Shown here: positions 1 to 4,280 of the stretch, in pieces
Layout: each line of letters starts with the position of its first letter
Position numbering within the stretch: the first letter of the stretch is position 1
Source: Candidatus Equihabitans merdae
Lineage (GTDB): Bacteria > Bacillota > Clostridia > Lachnospirales > Lachnospiraceae
NCBI GenBank assembly: GCA_018065025.1
Contig: JAGHUB010000124.1
Span: 1-5,357, forward strand
Length of the DNA stretch: 5,357 nucleotides
Direction of reading: 5' to 3'
Made by a program: the position numbers and the translations under genes
Notes under the pieces: generated by a model
Told to the model about the DNA's origin: nothing
The model's input: only the letters and a program-made list of their open reading frames with translations
Database searches by the model: none

Positions 1-698
1 TTCAATGAGGAATTACGCTTGCCTCGATTGGGTGTGGGGCTCAGATAGGGGCAATCCGTCTCCAGAACGATGTGTTCCAGAGGAATGCGCTGAACCACTT
101 CTTTCAGCTTGCGGCCGTTCTTGTAGGTAACTACGCCGCCAACGCCTATAGCAAACCCCATCTGAACATAGAGTTCAGCGATCTCCGGTGAGTAAGAGAA
201 GCAATGAATGATGCCGGGGTGGAAATCTTTATTCCATCCTTTCCCATAATACTCCCGAATGATCCGCATGGTGTCTTCGCAGGCTTCACGGCTGTGGACA
301 TTGATGGGCTTGCCAAGTTCCAGAGCAAGCTCGATCTGGGCACGGAACCATTTCTCCTGAAGGTCGTGACCTTCTTTGTCCCAGTAATAATCCAGGCCGA
401 TCTCACCGATGGCTACGCACTTGGGATCCCGGGCCAGGGTGCGGATATCCTCCCAGACCTCATCGGTAATGTCCCCTACTTCATCGGGATGGATACCGAT
501 GGTGCAGTACATGTTGTCGTAAGACTTATCCAGATCCATAACCTTGTGAAGAGATTCCACGGAAGCGGTGGCATCACACACGTGAGTGACGACACCATAA
601 GGGCCTTTTTTAGCACTTAAAGACAGAGAGGCAAGCAATGCCTCTCTGTCTGTATCAAACTGTTCATCATCGTAATGAGCATGTGTGTCAAATATCAT
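1..698 (-). CDS. tatD: TatD family metal-dependent hydrolase (DNase), 3' end cut by window edge
   Basis: 232 codons are visible, with no stop before the left edge. The family is about 255-260 residues, so roughly the last 25 are missing. TatD enzymes are TIM-barrel hydrolases of the amidohydrolase superfamily; characterised members are cytosolic metal-dependent 3'-5' exonucleases. The metal-site motifs are all present in order: HxH at H6/H8 (FDTHAHYDD), E99 in GEIGLDYYWD, H135 in NVHSRE, H165 in IIHCFS and D215 in ETDCPYLSP. The start ATG (696-698) follows the metG TAA with no gap; a GGAG on the minus strand (708-711) lies 9 bases upstream, inside the end of metG, so translational coupling is likely. 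The metG-tatD order is conserved in Firmicutes (metS-yabD in Bacillus). The true substrate of this paralogue is not known. A perfect 13-bp hairpin lies in codons 16-26. Confidence 0.95.
   Translation of the reverse strand, partial: MIFDTHAHYDDEQFDTDREALLASLSLSAKKGPYGVVTHVCDATASVESLHKVMDLDKSYDNMYCTIGIHPDEVGDITDEVWEDIRTLARDPKCVAIGEIGLDYYWDKEGHDLQEKWFRAQIELALELGKPINVHSREACEDTMRIIREYYGKGWNKDFHPGIIHCFSYSPEIAELYVQMGFAIGVGGVVTYKNGRKLKEVVQRIPLEHIVLETDCPYLSPTPNRGKRNSSL
621..651 (-). repeat. Perfect 13-bp inverted repeat (hairpin) inside the start of tatD
   Basis: Arms at 621-633 and 639-651 are perfectly complementary over 13 bp, separated by a 5-base loop (634-638). On the coding strand the stem covers the last base of tatD codon 16 through codon 26, residues that read as a normal TatD helix (DREALLASLS). 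After the stem the coding strand continues TTAAG, without a long T-run, so it is not a canonical terminator. In mRNA it would form a stable stem 47-77 bases after the start codon. Function unknown. Confidence 0.85.
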
Positions 699-2450
699 TT
701 AGCAGATCTCCGAACCGGCCGGTACGTCTTCAGCTACTGTCATCAGGGACAGTGTGCCATCCGGACCTTCAGCGCAAAGCAGCATGCCCTGAGATTCTAC
801 ACCAGCCATCTTACGAGGCGGCAGGTTCTTCAGAACCATAACCTTGCGGCCAACCATGTCTTCCGGTGAATAAGCGCTGCGGATACCGCTGCAGATCTGG
901 AGAACTTCGTTCTCGCCAACCTTGACCTGTGAGCAAAGCAGCTTCTTGGACTTGGCAACAGCTTCGCAGGAAAGGATCTCACCAACAACAAATTCACACT
1001 TCATGAAGTCGTCGAAAGCGATTTCAGCCTTGGGTTCAGCTTCCTTCTTTTCAGCCTTTTCAGCAGCTTTGGCTTCTTTCTTGGCGGCCTTTTCAGCAGC
1101 CTTGGCAGCCTTCTTATCTTCCTTGGGTTCTTCCGGCATAACCTTGGCCAGAACTTCCTTAACATCCATTCTCATGAAGAGGATTTCGGGCTTGTCTGTC
1201 ACCTTGTTTTCTTCCGGATAATGACCCCATTTACCGCATTCTTCGAAGTCTACGGCGCCACAATTGATCTGAGAGCGGACGCGTTCAGCTGTTTCCGGCA
1301 TGAAGGGCTCCAGCAGAGATGTGGCTGTGGAGATACCTTCCAGCAGGTTGTAGAGAACTTCCTGAAGACGAGCCTGTTTGCTTTCGTCCTTGGCCAGTTT
1401 CCAGGGTTCTGTCTCGTCGATGTACTTGTTGCAGCGTTTGTAGACACTGAAGATCTCTGTCAGAGCATCAGCTACACGAAGCTGATCCATCTTAGCAGCA
1501 ACCTTGTCCACACAAGCTGTGACAACAGCCTTCAGATCGGCATCGATGTCTTCCTGACCACCCATGTCACCGGTACGCTTAACAGCGCCGCCGAAATATT
1601 TGTTGGTCATGGCGATAGTACGGTTGACCAGGTTACCCAGAGTATTGGCCAGGTCAGCGTTCATACGTTCAACCATCAGTTCCCATGAGATAACGCCGTC
1701 ATTTTCAAAGGGCATTTCATGCAGAACGAAATAACGAACAGCGTCTACACCAAAGATGTCAGCCAGATCGTCAACGTAGATAACATTACCCTTAGACTTA
1801 CTCATCTTGCCGTCAGCCTGCAGCAGCCAGGGATGACCGAAGACCTGCTTGGGCAGGGGCTCTTCCAGAGACATCAGGAAGATGGGCCAGTAGATAGTAT
1901 GGAAACGAATGATGTCCTTACCGATCAGGTGCAGGTCGGCAGGCCAGTTCTTCTTATACAGATCGCTGTGATTGCCGTCAGCATCATAACCAATACCTGT
2001 GATGTAGTTGGTCAGAGCATCCAGCCATACATAGACGACGTGCTTGGGATCGAAATCAACCGGGATACCCCATTTGAAAGATGTTCTGGATACGCACAGA
2101 TCCTGCAGACCCGGCAGCAGGAAGTTGTTCATCATCTCGTTCTTACGGGAAACGGGCTGAATGAATTCCGGATGAGTGTTGATGTGCTCAATCAGACGAT
2201 CGGCGTATTTGCTCATTTTGAAGAAATAAGCTTCTTCCTTGGCCTGTGTAACGGGACGGCCGCAGTCCGGACATTTGCCGTCAACAAGCTGAGATTCTGT
2301 GAAGAAAGATTCGCAGGGTGTGCAATACCAACCTTCATAATGTCCCTTGTAGATGTCGCCCTTGTCGTACATCTTCTTGAACATTTTCTTAACCTGTTCT
2401 TCATGATAGTCATCGGTTGTACGGATGAACTTATCATAGGAAGTGTTCAT
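699..2450 (-). CDS. metG: C-terminal MetRS fragment (583 residues) downstream of the amber codon
   Basis: This open stretch runs from the first ATG after the TAG, six bases beyond it, to the TAA at 699-701. In fragment numbering it carries the zinc-knuckle cysteines (43, 46, 60, 63), KMSKS (215-219), the anticodon-binding helices, the charged linker (about 440-475) and the tRNA-binding domain (about 476-583). It lacks the HIGN motif, so it would need the N-terminal piece to make methionyl-adenylate. A weak AGGA overlapping the stop codon sits 4 bases before this ATG, so reinitiation by a terminating ribosome is conceivable but unproven. In homologues this Met is an internal residue (DLMNTSYDKF), not a start. 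Confidence 0.6.
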   Translation of the reverse strand: MNTSYDKFIRTTDDYHEEQVKKMFKKMYDKGDIYKGHYEGWYCTPCESFFTESQLVDGKCPDCGRPVTQAKEEAYFFKMSKYADRLIEHINTHPEFIQPVSRKNEMMNNFLLPGLQDLCVSRTSFKWGIPVDFDPKHVVYVWLDALTNYITGIGYDADGNHSDLYKKNWPADLHLIGKDIIRFHTIYWPIFLMSLEEPLPKQVFGHPWLLQADGKMSKSKGNVIYVDDLADIFGVDAVRYFVLHEMPFENDGVISWELMVERMNADLANTLGNLVNRTIAMTNKYFGGAVKRTGDMGGQEDIDADLKAVVTACVDKVAAKMDQLRVADALTEIFSVYKRCNKYIDETEPWKLAKDESKQARLQEVLYNLLEGISTATSLLEPFMPETAERVRSQINCGAVDFEECGKWGHYPEENKVTDKPEILFMRMDVKEVLAKVMPEEPKEDKKAAKAAEKAAKKEAKAAEKAEKKEAEPKAEIAFDDFMKCEFVVGEILSCEAVAKSKKLLCSQVKVGENEVLQICSGIRSAYSPEDMVGRKVMVLKNLPPRKMAGVESQGMLLCAEGPDGTLSLMTVAEDVPAGSEIC

Positions 2451-2708
2451 CAGATCCTACAGACGTTTGATTTCGCAGGCTGTCTGATCAACGAATTCCT
2501 TGGGTTCCATACCGGCAGCTTTGGCCTTCTCTTCGATCTTCTGACCATGTTCGTCAGTACCTGTCTGGAAGAAGACATCGTAGCCATCCAGTCTCTTATA
2601 ACGAGCGATAGCATCTGCCAGCACGATTTCATAAGAGTTACCGATATGGGGCTTACCTGAGGCGTAAGCGATAGCGGTAGTGATATAATATCTGCCTTTA
2701 TTTTTCAT
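699..2708 (-). CDS. metG: Methionyl-tRNA synthetase with C-terminal tRNA-binding domain, interrupted by one in-frame TAG
   Basis: MetRS charges tRNA-Met with methionine in the cytosol and is essential. Read through the TAG at codon 84, the frame gives 669 residues, the usual length (about 650-680). Domains in order: class I Rossmann fold with HIGN at 21-24 (a variant of HIGH) and TDEHGQKI at 51-58; a four-Cys zinc knuckle with C129/C132 and C146/C149; KMSKS at 301-305; a helical anticodon-binding domain including ETEPW with W436; a Lys/Ala/Glu-rich linker at about 526-561; and an EMAP-II/Trbp111-like tRNA-binding domain at about 562-669. The start is supported by AAGGAG (2719-2724, minus) 10 bases upstream and the MKNKGRYYITTAIAY beginning typical of the family. 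Codon 84 is TAG where relatives have Trp (LWDLMNTSYDKF). One base, T at 2458 instead of C on the plus strand, explains it. All other residues look functional, so this is either a very recent nonsense change, a strain or sequencing artefact, or a tolerated stop. Confidence 0.93.
2457..2459 (-). other. metG: In-frame amber (TAG) at the Trp-84 codon of metG
   Basis: The codon series on the minus strand is CGT CTG TAG GAT CTG ATG AAC. Flanking residues (EIKRL and DLMNTSYDKF) match the MetRS family without any frame change, and the family residue at this spot is Trp (TGG). TGG to TAG is a single transition. TGG encodes Trp elsewhere in this gene, and metG, the fur-like gene, the rubrerythrin and the DUF362 gene all end in TAA, so nothing else in the window speaks for a general TAG reassignment. 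Confidence 0.9.
2457..2708 (-). CDS. metG: N-terminal MetRS fragment ending at the amber codon
   Basis: This is the 83-residue product expected if the TAG at 2457-2459 ends translation. It holds the first part of the Rossmann fold: the HIGN nucleotide-binding motif (21-24) and TDEHGQKI (51-58). It lacks the zinc knuckle, KMSKS and all tRNA-recognition domains, so it cannot be an active synthetase alone. It is listed separately because an annotation pipeline that trusts the stop will report it as its own gene. The reading frame continues in register on the other side of the stop, which marks it as a piece of the full-length gene rather than an independent protein. Confidence 0.6.
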   Translation of the reverse strand: MKNKGRYYITTAIAYASGKPHIGNSYEIVLADAIARYKRLDGYDVFFQTGTDEHGQKIEEKAKAAGMEPKEFVDQTACEIKRL

Positions 2709-2771
2709 AGGTTTATAACTCCTTTACTAGCTTCTTTGGAAAATGGGCGAGAACCCCCACAATCTTTTCCT

Positions 2772-2800
2772 ATTCTACACGTTTTGACATCTTTCGGCAA
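2772..2800 (-). promoter_or_regulatory. Predicted sigma-A promoter of metG-tatD
   Basis: On the minus strand TTGCCG (2795-2800, 4 of 6 consensus bases) is followed after exactly 17 bases by TAGAAT (2772-2777, 5 of 6). The transcript would start near 2765, giving a leader of about 57 bases. It is the best promoter upstream of metG; no start has been mapped. Confidence 0.6.
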
Positions 2801-2875
2801 TGTATAAAACACAAGTAAAAAGGCAGATAAAGATATGGGAAATGATTGGAAAAAACTCCAAGAAGTCGAAAGAGT

Positions 2876-2903
2876 TTGGAAAATGCTTTGGAGGTGTCTT
2901 GGA
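2876..2903. repeat. Phased TTGGA direct repeats
   Basis: TTGGA occurs at 2876-2880, 2888-2892 and 2899-2903, at steps of 12 and 11 bases (about one helical turn), with a further copy at 2846-2850 that pairs with TCCAA at 2857-2861. The last copy lies inside an imperfect dyad (GTGT...ACAC, 2894-2908). This could be a same-face protein-binding array or just compositional bias. No regulator is recognised. Confidence 0.35.
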
Positions 2904-2962
2904 AACACTCAGGACCATTCAGCAAATAATAAAAAACAAGGCAAGATCAGCAAAACAAAAAA

Positions 2963-2977
2963 TAGTAATTATTATCA
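2963..2977. promoter_or_regulatory. Candidate Fur/PerR-type operator (7-1-7 box)
   Basis: The 15-mer TAGTAATTATTATCA matches the Bacillus Fur box TGATAATNATTATCA at 12 of 14 fixed positions (right half perfect) and the PerR box TTATAATNATTATAA at 11 of 14. It ends 8 bases before the -35 of the adjacent fur/perR-like gene, so autoregulation is a natural inference. The surrounding DNA is AT-rich, which raises the chance of a fortuitous match. Confidence 0.55.
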
Positions 2978-2985
2978 TTTTGTTG

Positions 2986-3014
2986 TTGACAAGGTATTTC
3001 GGATAATGTATATT
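2986..3014 (+). promoter_or_regulatory. Predicted sigma-A promoter of the PerR-like gene
   Basis: A perfect TTGACA (2986-2991) is followed by a 17-base spacer and TATATT (3009-3014, 5 of 6). Transcription would start near 3021, inside the small GTTTC/GAAAC dyad, leaving a leader of about 44 bases before the ATG at 3065. It is the strongest promoter-like element in the window. Confidence 0.75.
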
Positions 3015-3064
3015 AGTTTCAACAAGAAACAGTAACGATTCCTATTATTGAAATGAGGACATAC

Positions 3065-3442
3065 ATGGCCGTAAGAAAACACAGCCGTCAGAGAGATGCC
3101 TTGTTGAATGCCTTGGCAGATCGTACCGATCATCCCTCAGCTGAGACTCTTTATCAGGAGCTGCGGGAAGTGGAGCCAAAGATCTCTCTTGGTACTGTCT
3201 ACCGCAATCTAGCCCTGCTGGTCGAGAACGGCGAGATCCTGAAGCTTACCGGTGGCGACGATAAATCCCATTACGATGGCAACATCAAGCCCCACGACCA
3301 CTTCTGGTGCCGGTCCTGCGGAAAGCTGACAGACATTTTCCACGAAGACTTTGAGATGACCTTTAAAAACTTCAACGGTCGGATCGAGAGCCATCAGACA
3401 CTATACACAGGCATCTGTGATGAATGCATTAAAGCCGAATAA
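3065..3442 (+). CDS. PerR-like Fur family transcriptional regulator (short form)
   Basis: 125 residues with a Fur-family winged helix (about 5-60: SRQRDALLNAL, HPSAETLYQEL, SLGTVYRNLALL) and a dimerisation/metal domain. Structural zinc ligands are C82/C85 and C118/C121. By alignment to Bacillus PerR, the regulatory metal ligands are H23, D71, H77, H79 and D90; Asp rather than Glu at the last position (PerR D104) favours peroxide sensing over iron sensing. The start at 3065 is preferred because TGAGGA (3054-3059) sits 5 bases before it; the ATG at 3053 would overlap this ribosome-binding site and has none of its own. The N-terminus is about 14 residues shorter than Bacillus PerR, lacking most of the first helix, as in many clostridial members. 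It has its own promoter and a nearby Fur/PerR box, and the rubrerythrin follows it. PerR versus Fur specificity is inference. Confidence 0.93.
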   Translation: MAVRKHSRQRDALLNALADRTDHPSAETLYQELREVEPKISLGTVYRNLALLVENGEILKLTGGDDKSHYDGNIKPHDHFWCRSCGKLTDIFHEDFEMTFKNFNGRIESHQTLYTGICDECIKAE

Positions 3443-3481
3443 AATAATTTAACTTATTTAATCTTCGGCGGTTTAACAATT

Positions 3482-3509
3482 TTTACATAGTGTAAGTTTT
3501 TGCTAATAT
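3482..3509 (+). promoter_or_regulatory. Predicted promoter of the rubrerythrin gene
   Basis: TTTACA (3482-3487, 5 of 6) is followed by a 16-base spacer and TAATAT (3504-3509, 4 of 6), helped by TGC just before it, which makes an extended -10 (TGn). Start near 3516, giving a leader of about 64 bases. It implies the gene can be transcribed independently of the upstream regulator, although no strong terminator separates the two. Confidence 0.55.
3483..3495. promoter_or_regulatory. Inverted repeat TTACA-N3-TGTAA over the rubrerythrin -35
   Basis: The arms 3483-3487 and 3491-3495 are perfectly complementary around TAG. It covers five of the six -35 bases, so a bound protein would block RNA polymerase. 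It resembles the general shape of TACA/TGTA operators, but the 3-base centre does not match the 2-base centre of CopY/BlaI boxes, so I assign no regulator. Confidence 0.4.
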
Positions 3510-3534
3510 AGCAGATAAAAATAAAGTTTAAGAC

Positions 3535-3551
3535 GTCATTTTGAAAATGAC
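3535..3551. promoter_or_regulatory. Perfect 17-base inverted repeat in the rubrerythrin leader
   Basis: GTCATTTT (3535-3542) and AAAATGAC (3544-3551) are exact complements around a single G. With a one-base centre it cannot form a full RNA hairpin, which argues for a DNA operator bound by a dimer. The odd-centred symmetry is that of 7-1-7 Fur-family boxes, but only 8 of 14 bases match the Fur or PerR consensus. It lies 19 bases after the predicted start and 14 before the ribosome-binding site. Confidence 0.55.
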
Positions 3552-3579
3552 ACTGAGTTAAGAAAAGGAGAAAACAATT

Positions 3580-4167
3580 ATGGCAAAATGGGTTTGCAGC
3601 GTATGTGGTTATGTTCATGAAGGTGATTCCGCTCCGGAAAAATGCCCCCTGTGCAAAGTTCCCGCTGAAAAATTCACCAAGGTTGAAGGCGAAATGGTTC
3701 TGGCAGCTGAACACGAATATGGTGTCTATGCTAAGACAGTCAAGAACAACGCTAATATCTCCGATGAAGATAAGAAATACATCTTCGAACAGCTGATGGC
3801 TAACTTCCAGGGTGAATGTTCAGAAGTCGGTATGTATCTGTGCATGGCCAGAATCGCTCATCGCGAGGGTTATCCGGAAATCGGTCTGTATTGGGAGAAG
3901 GCTGTTTATGAAGAAGCTGAACATGCTGCTAAGTTCGCAGAACTTCTGGGCGAAGACCTTGAACCCAAGATGAAGGCTACAACAAAAGACAACCTGGCTT
4001 GGAGAGTTGACTGCGAATTCGGCGCAACTCAGGGCAAGACAGATCTGGCTACTTGCGCTAAGAAGAACGGCCTGGATGCTATCCATGACACAGTTCACGA
4101 AATGGCAAGAGACGAAGCAAGACACGGCAAAGCTCTTAAGGGCTTCCTTGACAGATACTTCAAGTAA
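3580..4167 (+). CDS. rbr: Reverse rubrerythrin (N-terminal rubredoxin domain plus diiron four-helix bundle)
   Basis: 195 residues. The N-terminus is a rubredoxin-like Fe(Cys)4 domain with C6/C9 (CSVC) and C22/C25 (CPLC). The rest is a ferritin-like four-helix bundle whose likely diiron ligands are E79 ([10 protein letters not shown]), E112 and H115 (EEAEH), E146 (DCEFGAT) and E179 and H182 (RDEARH). In classical rubrerythrin the rubredoxin domain is at the C-terminus; this reversed order is that of the clostridial reverse rubrerythrins, cytosolic terminal components of NADH-dependent peroxide and oxygen reduction that are induced by oxygen and often PerR-controlled. AAGGAG (3565-3570) lies 9 bases before the ATG. 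The gene has its own promoter with two dyads and a strong terminator, so it is probably a single-gene transcript. No electron-donor gene is visible nearby. Confidence 0.95.
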   Translation: MAKWVCSVCGYVHEGDSAPEKCPLCKVPAEKFTKVEGEMVLAAEHEYGVYAKTVKNNANISDEDKKYIFEQLMANFQGECSEVGMYLCMARIAHREGYPEIGLYWEKAVYEEAEHAAKFAELLGEDLEPKMKATTKDNLAWRVDCEFGATQGKTDLATCAKKNGLDAIHDTVHEMARDEARHGKALKGFLDRYFK

Positions 4168-4195
4168 ATCGAAACCTTGTTTATCAAGACTTTCC

Positions 4196-4230
4196 AAGAG
4201 GAGAAGGAGAAATCCTTCTCCTCTTTTTTT
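4196..4230 (+). terminator. Rho-independent terminator of the rubrerythrin gene
   Basis: A perfect 13-bp stem (4196-4208 with 4213-4225) closed by a GAAA loop (4209-4212) leads directly into seven T's (4224-4230). It begins 29 bases after the rubrerythrin stop codon. The purine-only left arm pairs with a pyrimidine-only right arm. Confidence 0.93.
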
Positions 4231-4233
4231 AAG

Positions 4234-4262
4234 AAAAGCCTCAGGATTTCCCCGAGGCTTTT
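4234..4262 (-). terminator. Terminator of the DUF362 gene, possibly bidirectional
   Basis: AAAAGCCTC (4234-4242) and GAGGCTTTT (4254-4262) form a 9-bp stem with an 11-base loop. On the minus strand it begins 18 bases after the DUF362 stop and ends in TTTT followed by CTT. Since both arms carry the A/T tails it can also catch plus-strand readthrough, as a backup to the terminator at 4196-4230. Confidence 0.8.
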
Positions 4263-4280
4263 GTTAGCGCATTGCTTAAC

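Larger units (their letters stand above)
2709..3064. other. Divergent intergenic region between metG and the PerR-like gene
   Basis: 356 bases without a credible gene. It holds the metG promoter (2772-2800), an imperfect dyad around the metG -35 (2781-2790 with 2800-2810), a plus-strand A-rich stretch (about 2811-2970) with four TTGGA repeats, a Fur/PerR-type box (2963-2977), the promoter of the regulator (2986-3014) and a small dyad over its likely transcription start (GTTTC at 3016-3020, GAAAC at 3026-3030). Short ORFs here (for example 2800-3006 plus and 2705-2908 minus) lack a ribosome-binding site and family resemblance. I see no T-box or other known riboswitch in the roughly 57-base metG leader. 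Confidence 0.7.

Noticed and set aside
2457..2459. General reassignment of TAG to Trp
   Set aside because: TGG is used for Trp throughout the window and no other gene here contains an in-frame TAG; a single event is the simpler reading.
1719..2660. 313-codon open frame on the plus strand across metG
   Set aside because: It is the complement of a strongly conserved MetRS coding region, has no ribosome-binding site or recognisable domain, and it crosses the start of metG's own conserved motifs.
2784..2808. Plus-strand TTGACA followed by TATAAA
   Set aside because: The spacer is only 13 bases, too short for a sigma-A promoter, and no gene follows until the separate promoter at 2986.
2800..3006. 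68-codon plus-strand ORF with a hydrophobic tail in the intergenic region
   Set aside because: No ribosome-binding site, no promoter, A-rich compositional bias, and it runs through the Fur-type box and the -35 of the downstream gene.
3053..3064. Earlier ATG start for the PerR-like gene
   Set aside because: It overlaps the ribosome-binding site serving the ATG at 3065 and has no Shine-Dalgarno sequence of its own.
3442..3459. AAATAA / TTATTT inverted repeat just after the regulator's stop codon
   Set aside because: A 6-bp all-AT stem without a T-run is too weak to be a terminator; I see no convincing terminator between the regulator and the rubrerythrin gene.
3491..3495. Reading the -35 dyad as a CopY/BlaI operator
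   Set aside because: Those boxes have a two-base centre (TACA-N2-TGTA); this one has three, and no copper or beta-lactam gene is nearby.
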